A DNA stretch of 64,000 bases, taken from contig NZ_JANDHW010000012.1 of NCBI RefSeq assembly GCF_024330105.1, positions 32,526 through 96,525 of the forward strand. Reading direction: 5' to 3'. Below, in pieces: positions 43,359 through 51,635 of the stretch. A program made the position numbers and the translations under genes. This stretch comes from Coprobacter tertius (lineage in GTDB: Bacteria; Bacteroidota; Bacteroidia; Bacteroidales; Coprobacteraceae). Position 1 is the stretch's first letter; each line of letters begins with the position of its first letter. Under the pieces are notes generated by a model. The model was not told the DNA's origin. It did no database searches and saw nothing but the letters and a program-made list of their open reading frames with translations.

Positions 43359-44482
43359 AATTTTTTAATTTGCAAAAAATAAACGCCCGGTATGCGTCGG
43401 AACTTAAAAAGGTTGCTGAAGAGGTAATCGATTCGGGTTGGTACCTGCAGGGAGACCGGGTGGCTGCATTCGAAAAATCATTAGCCGAATATGTCGGCTG
43501 CCGGTATGCGGTTACGGTAGGCAATGGTCTCGATGCGCTGCGTTTGATTTTAAAAGCTTATATCGAAATGGGGATAATGGCCGAAGGGGATGAAATAATC
43601 GTTCCGGCCAATACTTTTATCGCATCAGTGCTGGCAATTACCGATAACCGGTTGGTACCTGTTTTTGCCGAACCCGATGAGAATACTTTCAATCTCGATT
43701 TTTCACATATCGAATCCCTCATTACCCCGCGTACCCGGGCAATTATGATTGTACATTTGTATGGTAGATCCTGTTGGGGGGCGGGGCTTGTTGAGTTAGC
43801 GCGGAAATACAACCTGAAAATTATAGAGGATAATGCTCAGGCGATGGGTGCTCTCGGTAAAGTTGAAGATCTGGGCGATTCGGTTCATACAGGAGCATTG
43901 GGAGATGCTGCCGGTATCAGTTTTTATCCGACAAAAAATTTAGGGGCATTGGGTGATTCCGGCGCCATAACGACTGACGATGATCGTCTGGCAGAGATTG
44001 TAAGATCTTTGGGAAATTATGGGTCGGGTAAAAAATATTATAATGAATATCAAGGTCTGAATAGTCGTATGGATGAGATACAGGCAGCTTTTCTTTCGGT
44101 AAAACTAAAATATCTCGATGAAATGAATGCCTGTCGTAACCGTTTGGCTGATATGTATTCAGAAGCCATCGATATTCCCGATGTGATATTGCCGCAAGCG
44201 GGAGGTAAAGGAGAACATGTATGGCACCAGTACGTTATAAGAACGACTTGCCGGAATGCATTGCAATCGTATTTGCAGAATGAAGGTATAGCTACCCAAA
44301 TACATTATCCGGTGCCTCCGCACAAACAGAATTGCTATCGGGAATATAATTCTTTGGTATTCCCGATAACTGAAAAATTGAGTCGTGAAGTACTCAGTCT
44401 GCCTATATCTCCGGAAATGAGTGAAAGCGATATCGATAGGGTTTCAGGAGTTATCAATCGTTTTTTTAAACAGAGAAACTAA
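43355..44482 (+). CDS. DegT/StrS-family sugar aminotransferase (FdtB-like)
   Basis: 375 residues, complete PLP-dependent sugar aminotransferase: VGNGLDALRLILKAY near the cofactor phosphate, EDNAQAMGA (Asp that holds the pyridine N) and SFYPTKNLGALGDSGAITTDD with the Schiff-base Lys. Nearest characterised relatives, by context and length, are FdtB/QdtB, which place an amino group on C3 of the 3-keto-6-deoxy sugar to give dTDP-Fuc3N or dTDP-Qui3N. Translationally coupled to the preceding isomerase (ATGA). No FdtC-type acetyltransferase is adjacent, so the amine may be left free or acylated by another enzyme of the cluster. Confidence 0.93.
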   Translation: MKFFNLQKINARYASELKKVAEEVIDSGWYLQGDRVAAFEKSLAEYVGCRYAVTVGNGLDALRLILKAYIEMGIMAEGDEIIVPANTFIASVLAITDNRLVPVFAEPDENTFNLDFSHIESLITPRTRAIMIVHLYGRSCWGAGLVELARKYNLKIIEDNAQAMGALGKVEDLGDSVHTGALGDAAGISFYPTKNLGALGDSGAITTDDDRLAEIVRSLGNYGSGKKYYNEYQGLNSRMDEIQAAFLSVKLKYLDEMNACRNRLADMYSEAIDIPDVILPQAGGKGEHVWHQYVIRTTCRNALQSYLQNEGIATQIHYPVPPHKQNCYREYNSLVFPITEKLSREVLSLPISPEMSESDIDRVSGVINRFFKQRN

Positions 44483-44524
44483 GTAAAAACAGATACAAAA
44501 CATAATTTTCGAACAAAACGAAAA

Positions 44525-45259
44525 ATGGAAGAAATACTCTATGTAGTGCCTGCCAGTAATAAGGCAGACGGGTCGGGCGTCGATTTGCTGGCTCCGTTCT
44601 ATGAAGAACAGAGTATACTCGATATAATTTGCCATACTTTGCAAAATACCGGTTTGGGCAAGACTATGATTGCGACGAGTTGTGAGAAAACAGACGATGC
44701 GATAGCAGATTTTGCCCGTTCGCATAATTTGTTGCTTTACCGTGGGGAAGAGCCCACAGGAGCTTCTTTGCTTGCCGCGGCGATACGTGAAAGTAAATGT
44801 ACTTATGTCGTAAGGGTAAATCCTGCAAGCCCGTATCTGAGTGGCGTACAGTTACGTAAACTGATAAAGTTCGATTCGTTGCGAAATTATGATTACATTG
44901 GTTTTAAAGTAAAAAACAGGCCGGCTACCGAAACGGGATTGCCATTATGGGCCGAATGTATTTCAGTTGAGACGATACAAAAGGTTTCCGATTGTCTCGA
45001 TAATACCTTTCATTGGACACGATGCATTTATAATCATCCCGATCGTTTTTCGATTGCATGGTTACGGGTAGATGAGAGTGTGGACGGGCATGAAGATCTC
45101 AAATTGTCGGTAGATAAACCCGGGGATTTCGAAAATAATGCGAAATTTTACACGTTGATAAGAGACAATTGTTCCGAAGTTGCTGTAAGGAATATTATGC
45201 GTTATATCGATGCTCATCCCGAGTGTATCGATAAAGACAAGAATATCGTTTGTCCCTGA
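44525..45259 (+). CDS. Degenerate SpsF/cytidylyltransferase-like protein
   Basis: 244 residues. Overall it follows the nucleotidyltransferase fold: strand EEILYVVPAS, ATSCEKTDDAIADFARS, then YVVRVNPASPYLSGVQLRKLI (the central R-NP-sP loop of CMP-sugar synthetases and SpsF), and SVETIQ- and LRVDES-type segments near the end. But the nucleotide-binding signature of the family (PARGGSKRIPGKN-like) is missing: the N-terminal loop reads VPASNKADGSGVDLLAPF. It may bind a nucleotide sugar without transferring, or have a different donor. In the cluster between an aminotransferase and rfbA, it probably helps make a modified sugar. Confidence 0.72.
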   Translation: MEEILYVVPASNKADGSGVDLLAPFYEEQSILDIICHTLQNTGLGKTMIATSCEKTDDAIADFARSHNLLLYRGEEPTGASLLAAAIRESKCTYVVRVNPASPYLSGVQLRKLIKFDSLRNYDYIGFKVKNRPATETGLPLWAECISVETIQKVSDCLDNTFHWTRCIYNHPDRFSIAWLRVDESVDGHEDLKLSVDKPGDFENNAKFYTLIRDNCSEVAVRNIMRYIDAHPECIDKDKNIVCP

Positions 45260-45299
45260 CTGCAGGGAGGGATATCTCGGATTATATCGAAAATTAATT

Positions 45300-45307
45300 A
45301 TATTTGT
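45300..45307 (+). promoter_or_regulatory. Possible -7 box before rfbA
   Basis: TATATTTG, a full TAnnTTTG match in a 113-base intergenic gap, 66 bases before the ATG. No TTG at the right distance, so a secondary promoter at best. Confidence 0.3.
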
Positions 45308-45372
45308 ATTTCTGTTATCGGCTCCGGCTTATTCGGGTGACAGGGATATTTAATGTTTTAAATTAGAAAATT

Positions 45373-46257
45373 ATGAAAGGTATCGTATTGGCCGGCGGTT
45401 CGGGCACACGTTTATATCCTATAACCAAAGGAGTAAGTAAACAGTTGTTGCCCATATATGATAAGCCGATGATATATTATCCGATTTCGGTATTGATGCT
45501 GGCGGGAATACGTGATATATTAATTATATCTACACCACAGGACTTACCGGGCTTTAAACGTTTATTGGGTAATGGCTCCGATTATGGCGTACGGTTCGAA
45601 TATGCCGAGCAACCGACTCCCGATGGCTTGGCTCAGGCTTTTATTATCGGGAAAGAATTTATCGGTAACGATGCGGTTTGCTTGGTATTGGGAGATAATA
45701 TTTTTTACGGCCGGGGATTTAGCGCCATGTTGCGTGAGTCGGTAAGAGCGGCCGAGGAAGAGGCCAAAGCTACGGTATTCGGGTATTGGGTAAGTGACCC
45801 CGAGCGATATGGAGTCGCTGAATTCGATGCGGAAGGAAATGTATTGAGTATCGAGGAAAAACCGAGTACTCCCAAGTCGAATTATGCGGTGGTCGGCTTG
45901 TATTTTTATCCTAATAAGGTTGTGAATATTGCTGAAAGCATTAAACCTTCTGCTCGAGGTGAGCTGGAAATAACGACCGTAAATCAGCGTTTTCTGGAAG
46001 ATAAGGAGTTGAAAGTGCAGTTATTGGGACGAGGTTTTGCCTGGCTCGATACCGGGACGCATGACTCGCTGAGCGAAGCTTCTATATTTGTCGAAGTGAT
46101 TGAAAAACGTCAGGGACTGAAGATTGCTTGTCTCGAAGGTATTGCTTACGGAAAAGGATGGATCGACGAAGATAAGATGCGGCAATTGGCAGCCCCGATG
46201 CTTAAAAATCAGTATGGGCAGTATTTATTGAAAGTGATTAGTGAGAAAAATAAATAA
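45373..46257 (+). CDS. rfbA: Glucose-1-phosphate thymidylyltransferase
   Basis: 294 residues, classic Rfb[38 protein letters not shown] (split signature at 1-37), [22 protein letters not shown] and [10 protein letters not shown]. It makes dTDP-glucose from glucose-1-phosphate and dTTP, the step before RfbB. Its gene is separated from rfbB by four others, and may also be expressed from the box at 45300. Assignment is certain. Confidence 0.97.
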   Translation: MKGIVLAGGSGTRLYPITKGVSKQLLPIYDKPMIYYPISVLMLAGIRDILIISTPQDLPGFKRLLGNGSDYGVRFEYAEQPTPDGLAQAFIIGKEFIGNDAVCLVLGDNIFYGRGFSAMLRESVRAAEEEAKATVFGYWVSDPERYGVAEFDAEGNVLSIEEKPSTPKSNYAVVGLYFYPNKVVNIAESIKPSARGELEITTVNQRFLEDKELKVQLLGRGFAWLDTGTHDSLSEASIFVEVIEKRQGLKIACLEGIAYGKGWIDEDKMRQLAAPMLKNQYGQYLLKVISEKNK

Positions 46258-46306
46258 ACATGGGCGCAGCTTTTAATAAAAAAGCAGGCAATAAAATAAT
46301 TTTATC

Positions 46307-47428
46307 ATGGGAAACGACCGGCAAATTACGGTAACAACCCCGTTATTACCTCCTTTGGAGGAATTTACACCTTATCTCGAAGATATTTGGAAGCGTAAAT
46401 GGCTGACGAATAACGGATATTATCATCAAGAGCTTGAAAAAGAATTGTGCAAGTATCTACAGGTACCGTATATCAGTCTTTTTACGAACGGTACTTTACC
46501 TTTGATGGTGGCATTACAGGCTTTGCGTATAAATGGTGAAGTAATAACGACTCCGTATAGTTTTGTAGCGACTACGCATTCGCTGTGGTGGAATGGAATA
46601 AAACCGGTATTTGTTGATATAGACCCGGAAACCTGTAATCTCGATCCCGATAAAATCGAGGCGGCGATTACTCCTCAAACTACGGCAATAATGCCGGTGC
46701 ATGTTTATGGGAATCCTTGTGATACAAAACGTATACAGGAGATCGCCGATAATTACGGCCTAAAGGTAATATATGATGCGGCTCATGCGTTCGGTGTAAA
46801 TGTCGACGGAGAATCGGTACTGAAAGCGGGGGATTTGTCTACGCTCAGTTTTCATGCGACCAAAACCTATAATACGATCGAAGGCGGTGCTCTTATTTGT
46901 AAAGATGAAATAATGAAGCGGCGGATCGATTATCTGAAGAATTTCGGTTTTTCCGGAGAAACTTCTATTGTAGCTCCCGGTATTAACGGTAAAATGGACG
47001 AAGTACGTGCGGCATATGGTTTGCTGGGACTTAAATATATCGATGCGGCTATCGATGCCCGTAAAAAGGTAGCCGAATGTTACCGGGAAGAATTGAAGAA
47101 TATCCCTGGTGTGCGTTTAATGTACGATATCCCGGGCGTACGTCATAATTATTCTTATTTCCCTATTTTTATCGATGCCGGACAGTATGGCATGAGTCGA
47201 GATGAATTATATTTTAAAATGAAAGAAAAGAATATATTCGGCCGGCGTTATTTTTATCCGCTGATCAGTACGTTTTCTACTTACAGAGGGTTGCCTTCTG
47301 CATCTTCCGGTAAACTTCCGGTAGCATCTTGTATCGCCGATAGTGTAATTTGTCTTCCTATGCATCATGAATTAGACGGGAACGATATCGAGCGTGTTAT
47401 AAATATTATAAAAAAACGTTCGTTATGA
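46307..47428 (+). CDS. Second DegT/StrS-family sugar aminotransferase
   Basis: 373 residues with the same fold as the 43.4-kb enzyme but clearly different in sequence: TNGTLPLMVALQAL, DAAHAFGV (Asp for the pyridine N) and SFHATKTYNTIEGGALICKD (Schiff-base Lys, about 186). This form, with TYNTIEGG, is typical of VioA-, FdtB- or WecE-like enzymes that aminate C4 or C3 of dTDP-keto sugars; which one cannot be told. It may make a second amino sugar from the shared RfbB product. The stop overlaps the WbqC start (ATGA). Confidence 0.92.
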   Translation: MGNDRQITVTTPLLPPLEEFTPYLEDIWKRKWLTNNGYYHQELEKELCKYLQVPYISLFTNGTLPLMVALQALRINGEVITTPYSFVATTHSLWWNGIKPVFVDIDPETCNLDPDKIEAAITPQTTAIMPVHVYGNPCDTKRIQEIADNYGLKVIYDAAHAFGVNVDGESVLKAGDLSTLSFHATKTYNTIEGGALICKDEIMKRRIDYLKNFGFSGETSIVAPGINGKMDEVRAAYGLLGLKYIDAAIDARKKVAECYREELKNIPGVRLMYDIPGVRHNYSYFPIFIDAGQYGMSRDELYFKMKEKNIFGRRYFYPLISTFSTYRGLPSASSGKLPVASCIADSVICLPMHHELDGNDIERVINIIKKRSL

Positions 47429-48114
47429 ATTTGGGGATAATGCAACCCTATTTTATGCCGTATATCGGATATTTTCAACTGATGAAAGCGGTTGATAAAT
47501 ACGTGATTTATGATGATGTAAATTACATTAAAGGAGGGTGGATCAACCGCAACAACCTGATTGTAGCCGGGAAAAAAAGTCTCTTTACGATCATGTTGTC
47601 ACAGGCCAGTCCCAACAAGCTTATCAATGAGATAGAAATAAAAGACGATTTCAGAAGATTGCTTCGCACCTTGCAAATGAATTATTGCAAGGCTCCTTAT
47701 TATGGGCCGGTAATGGAACTGATGGAAGATATCGTCTCTTTTCCCGACCGGCAATTAGCACTTTTTATCGGTAATAGTTTCAAATGTGTATTATCGTACC
47801 TCGGTATAAAAACCGAGCTCATATATTCATCGCAACTTTCGAAAGATTGCGGTTTACGGGGGCAAGATAAAGTTATCGATATTTGTAATTTACTTAAAGC
47901 GGATACGTATCTTAACGCTATCGGCGGAATGGAGTTGTATGACAGAGAAGAGTTTAAAAAACACGGCATCGATCTGCGTTTTTTGAAAACCGGAGGAATC
48001 GAATATTCTCAGTTCAATTCAGATTTTATTCCTTATTTATCTATGATCGATGTCCTCATGTTCAATTCTGTCGATGAAACCAACCGGTTACTCGATTGTT
48101 ATGAATTAGTTTGA
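47425..48114 (+). CDS. WbqC-like family protein
   Basis: 229 residues. It opens NLGIMQPYFMPYIGYFQLMKAVDKYVIYDDVNYIKGGWINRN (2-43), the hallmark of WbqC, and includes KSLFTIMLS, GDLF-like FIGNSFKCVLSYLGI and a closing YLSMIDVLMFNS. WbqC proteins occur in O-antigen and capsule loci, often with sugar aminotransferases and ATP-grasp genes, and have no proven reaction; a transfer to an amino sugar has been suggested from context. Overlaps the upstream aminotransferase by 4 bases and is followed 9 bases later by an ATP-grasp gene. Confidence 0.92.
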   Translation: MNLGIMQPYFMPYIGYFQLMKAVDKYVIYDDVNYIKGGWINRNNLIVAGKKSLFTIMLSQASPNKLINEIEIKDDFRRLLRTLQMNYCKAPYYGPVMELMEDIVSFPDRQLALFIGNSFKCVLSYLGIKTELIYSSQLSKDCGLRGQDKVIDICNLLKADTYLNAIGGMELYDREEFKKHGIDLRFLKTGGIEYSQFNSDFIPYLSMIDVLMFNSVDETNRLLDCYELV

Positions 48115-48123
48115 TTGGGTAAA

Positions 48124-49254
48124 ATGAAAAAAATAGCCATATTAGGAGCCAGTAAGCCTCATTTACAGCTTTATACGAAAGCTCGGGAAATGGGAGTAGA
48201 GACGTATTGCTTTGCTTGGAAAGAGGGGGCATATTGTAAAGATTTTGCCGATCATTATTATGATATATCCATCACTGATAAGGAAGCGATTGCTCGTGTT
48301 TGTCGGGATGAACATATCGATGGTATTCTCTCTAATGCTCTTGAAATTGCGGTACCTACTATGGCGTATGTTTCAGAAAAATTGGGACTTAACGGCATTT
48401 CGTACGAAACTGCCTGCACGGCAAGGAATAAATATAAGATGCGTGAAAAAGTGAATCTTGCGAAAGCATCTTTACAACCTGCATATCGGCTATACAAAGA
48501 AGGGGAGAGTCCCGACCGGTTCCCGGTTATTGTAAAGCCAACCGACGGTTCGTGCAGTAACGGGGTGACGAAAGTAGAAGACGGGCCGTCGTTTGTTACG
48601 GCGATAGAACGGGCTTTGTCGGCGTCATCAAATAATGAAATATTAATAGAAGAATGTATCGAGGGACGTGAAATATCGGTAGAATCTCTTTCATTCCACG
48701 GCCGTCATTATGTGTTGATGATTACCGATAAAGAAACGACCGGAGCACCTTATTTTGTAGAAACAGCCCACCACCAGCCCACTGATCTCCCTGGTAATAT
48801 TCAGCGGAGAGTCAGAGAGTCGGTCGTAAAAATATTGGATGCAATAGGAATAGAGAACGGTGCTTCGCATACCGAATTTAAAATAGACAGAAAGGGCAAT
48901 GTATATTTTATTGAAATAGGAGCCCGGGGAGGAGGTGATTTTATCTCTTATGATCTGGTACTACTCAGCACGGGATATGATTATGTAAAAGGTATGATAG
49001 AGGTAGCGTTAAACGAATTTACCGAACCGAATATCGAATCCGGCAGTTATTCCGGTGTTTACTTTTTGGGGGAGGATGTCGGTTATGTTAAGGATTTTAT
49101 CGAAAAAAACAGTCGAGAACCCTGGGTATATAGATATGAGATAGAGGAGGCTCCTCTTAAAAAATTAAAGAAGTCTCAGGACCGCACCGGTTATATCATA
49201 TATCAATCGGACCATCGTATTCTGATTCCTGAGAAAAAGGGCATCGATAATTAA
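48124..49254 (+). CDS. ATP-grasp ligase of the sugar-modification block
   Basis: 376 residues from ATG 48124 (a TTG at 48115 is also open). ATP-grasp domains: N-terminal pre-ATP-grasp (KKIAILGASKPHLQL), then RFPVIVKPTDGSCSNGVTKV (ATP loop with Lys), EEECIEGREISVESLS-like ILIEECIEGREISVES, and a metal-binding FIEIGARGGGDFIS. Such enzymes form an amide or thioester by acyl-phosphate. Beside WbqC and an aminotransferase, amide formation on the new amino sugar is a reasonable guess. The substrate acid is unknown. Confidence 0.9.
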   Translation: MKKIAILGASKPHLQLYTKAREMGVETYCFAWKEGAYCKDFADHYYDISITDKEAIARVCRDEHIDGILSNALEIAVPTMAYVSEKLGLNGISYETACTARNKYKMREKVNLAKASLQPAYRLYKEGESPDRFPVIVKPTDGSCSNGVTKVEDGPSFVTAIERALSASSNNEILIEECIEGREISVESLSFHGRHYVLMITDKETTGAPYFVETAHHQPTDLPGNIQRRVRESVVKILDAIGIENGASHTEFKIDRKGNVYFIEIGARGGGDFISYDLVLLSTGYDYVKGMIEVALNEFTEPNIESGSYSGVYFLGEDVGYVKDFIEKNSREPWVYRYEIEEAPLKKLKKSQDRTGYIIYQSDHRILIPEKKGIDN

Positions 49255-49269
49255 ATCAACAGGTAAACG

Positions 49270-50277
49270 ATGAATAAAAATATTGTAGTATTTGGAGCGA
49301 CGGGTACCTTGGGTACTCATATTGCGGTACATTTCAAAAACTTGGGATACCGAGTTTATGCAGTAGGACACCGAAGTAACGATAACGGTTTTTTCGCCGA
49401 TTATGATATCCCTTATTTTTCGGTCGATATTGCCGACGAAGCGCAATTCGAAAAGTTACCGCACGAAAATATTTATGCCGTTCTTCATTTTGCAGGAGCA
49501 TTGCCGGCAAGTATGGAGGGGTATTCCCCTGCGCTTTATATCGATTCTATTGTAAAAGGGACGTTGAATGTTTTGGAATATACCCGGAAATGCGGGGCCG
49601 AAAAAATCGTTTTTCCGCAATCGTTATTCGACATCAGTTACTTATTCGGGACGAAAGAACCTATACCAGCCGATGCCGAGAGAAGAGCACCCATGTCGGG
49701 AGACCATGCTGTATATGTGATTGCCAAGATGGCTGCGGTCGATCTTATCGAACATTATTATCACAAGTACGGCATTAAACGTTTTATCCTGAGGTTGTCA
49801 CGTATATATATGTTTCATCCCAATCCTTATACTTTTACCGACGGTGTAAAATGTCTGATTTCCGACCGCTACCTTATCGATCGGGCGATGAAAGGTGAAA
49901 AAATAGAAATTTGGGGAGATCCCGACCGTTTACTCGAAACTATTTGTGTAAAAGATTTTTTGCAAATTGTTCAAAAAAGCGTAGAGTCTTCCCTGGATGG
50001 CGGTATTTACAATGTCGGAAGCGGAGGCTCTACTCTGCGGCAACGTATATTCGATATTGTGGATGTATTTTCTCCGGACGATCGTAAATCGCCGATCGTT
50101 TACTGTCCCGAAAAGAAAAATTCACAGCAGTTTGTTCTGGATATAAGCAAGACGATGAGGGAATTGGGGTACCGTCCGCAGTATGACTGGAAAGCTTATT
50201 TGCTCGATTTCAAAAAAGAGATGGAAGAGCAGCCTTTTAAAAAATTATGGGGCACAACAGAAGATTATGAAAAATAA
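49270..50277 (+). CDS. NAD-dependent epimerase/dehydratase (extended SDR)
   Basis: 335 residues. NAD-binding GATGTLG at residue 10, HFAGALPA (the HxxA of the family), and catalytic Tyr-Lys in YVIAKMAAVDLIEHYY, plus the substrate-binding RLSRIYM and ICVKDFLQ in the C-terminal part. It epimerises or dehydrates a nucleotide sugar, in the same block as WbqC and ATP-grasp. Its stop overlaps the next GT by 11 bases. Substrate unknown; the fourth residue of the usual YxxxK is normal, so it is likely active. Confidence 0.9.
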   Translation: MNKNIVVFGATGTLGTHIAVHFKNLGYRVYAVGHRSNDNGFFADYDIPYFSVDIADEAQFEKLPHENIYAVLHFAGALPASMEGYSPALYIDSIVKGTLNVLEYTRKCGAEKIVFPQSLFDISYLFGTKEPIPADAERRAPMSGDHAVYVIAKMAAVDLIEHYYHKYGIKRFILRLSRIYMFHPNPYTFTDGVKCLISDRYLIDRAMKGEKIEIWGDPDRLLETICVKDFLQIVQKSVESSLDGGIYNVGSGGSTLRQRIFDIVDVFSPDDRKSPIVYCPEKKNSQQFVLDISKTMRELGYRPQYDWKAYLLDFKKEMEEQPFKKLWGTTEDYEK

Positions 50278-51250
50278 GAAGGAAACGGTTTCCGAAACGG
50301 CTCCGTTGGTCAGTATTCGTTGTCTGGCTTTTAACCACGAAAAATATATACGGCAGTGTCTCGACGGTTTTGTGATGCAGCGTACTACATTCCCGGTTGA
50401 AATTATCGTACATGACGATGCTTCTACCGATGGTACGGCCGCCATTATCCGAGAATATGCCGAAAGGTATCCGAACATAATTCCTCTACTGGAGACCGAG
50501 AATCAATATTCCAAAAAAGACGGTTCGCTGGGACGTATAATGAATGCCGCCGTTCACGGCAAATATGTCGCTTTATGCGAAGGAGACGATTATTGGACAG
50601 ATCCGCTGAAGTTACAAAAGCAGGTCGATTTTCTGGAGTCACATCCCGATTATGCGCTGGTATATACCGACGTGAGATTTTATTACGAGGCTAAAAAAAA
50701 ACTTTCCGATCCGGTGTTTCATTCCGGTATGATAAAGCGAACGACCGATTTTACCGAACATTTGGTGAATGCCGGTTTCTTGGCTCCCTGCACCTGGGTT
50801 TGCCGGCGGGAGGTTTTACCGCCTCCTACGACGGTTTACTGTGACGGTACTTTTCCGTGGATGCTCGATCTTTATCATAATTCGAAAATATATTATCTCG
50901 ATGAGGCAACAGCGGTTTATCGTTTCCTCGAAGAGAGTGCGAGTCATTCCAAATCGTTGCAGAAACGATATGAATACGGAAGAGGAATTTTGAAAATACA
51001 ATTCGATTATATAAAAAAATACGGGTTATCTGAAGACGTAAAACAAAGGGTGTTACGTAACCGATATGCCGTATTGTTACCCGATGCCGCAGCGATCGGT
51101 GATAGAGAATTCGTACGCGAGGCTCAGAAATTCTTAAAAAAATTACCTTTAAAAAAGTGGGAGCGTAAAGCTTTGGTTACGAGTGCATCGGGATTATGGG
51201 ATAAGTATCGTTTTTTTATAGTGTCGTTATATAACCGGTTGGTAAAATAA
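50267..51250 (+). CDS. GT2-family glycosyltransferase
   Basis: 327 residues from ATG 50267, 11 bases inside the previous gene. GT-A motifs: PLVSIRCLAFNHEKYIRQC, VEIIVHDDASTDGTA (nucleotide-binding Asp pair) and VALCEGDDYWTDPLK (DxD-type metal site). It adds one sugar of the repeat unit on the cytoplasmic side of the inner membrane. Last gene of the first block: a 385-base gap with a strong promoter follows. Confidence 0.92.
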   Translation: MKNKKETVSETAPLVSIRCLAFNHEKYIRQCLDGFVMQRTTFPVEIIVHDDASTDGTAAIIREYAERYPNIIPLLETENQYSKKDGSLGRIMNAAVHGKYVALCEGDDYWTDPLKLQKQVDFLESHPDYALVYTDVRFYYEAKKKLSDPVFHSGMIKRTTDFTEHLVNAGFLAPCTWVCRREVLPPPTTVYCDGTFPWMLDLYHNSKIYYLDEATAVYRFLEESASHSKSLQKRYEYGRGILKIQFDYIKKYGLSEDVKQRVLRNRYAVLLPDAAAIGDREFVREAQKFLKKLPLKKWERKALVTSASGLWDKYRFFIVSLYNRLVK

Positions 51251-51343
51251 AAACGGTGTTTTTACAATGGTTTTATACCGAAAATTTCTTAATGTACGAC
51301 AAAAAGCAGGTTTAAAAAGGCATTTTTATTTTACGTTAAAATG

Positions 51344-51375
51344 TTTGTAAAAATGGATATCAAGCATTACTTTTG
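51344..51375 (+). promoter_or_regulatory. Strong internal promoter before wzx
   Basis: TTTG at 51344-51347 and TACTTTTG at 51368-51375, 20 bases apart: both elements match the Bacteroidetes consensus. The start of transcription should be near 51382, giving wzx a leader of about 250 bases. Confidence 0.7.
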
Positions 51376-51635
51376 CGTTCGGATAAAATAAAGGTGTACC
51401 TATCGTGCGAACAAATATTTTTAAAAAACGTTTATTCCACTGATCGATCGGCTGTTGTGATAGTTGTGCAAATTAATGTATAATTGTCTTAACAGTTTTT
51501 TGTACATAATCGTTCCTTCGGTATATATGACACTGAGGACGGCGAAGCGTACCTATAGTTGTCGTACTTACTACTTAACCACTTTAAGAGAAATTTTTTT
51601 CTCTGATTTCTTCAATTTCAATTTAACGTTTTTCT
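51376..51635 (+). promoter_or_regulatory. Long 5' leader of wzx
   Basis: About 250 transcribed bases with no open frame of note. Notable pieces: a palindromic TGATCGATCGG patch near 51440 and a 7-bp stem AGAGAAA with TTTCTCT (51587-51604) just ahead of the start. In-frame stop at 51624-51626 keeps translation of wzx from beginning further up. A regulatory leader is likely; the mechanism is not apparent. Confidence 0.45.

Noticed and set aside
51251..51635. Invertible capsule promoter as in Bacteroides fragilis
   Set aside because: No pair of inverted repeats of the usual 19-25 bp flanks the promoter; only 5-8 bp pairs were found, and no recombinase gene is in the window.
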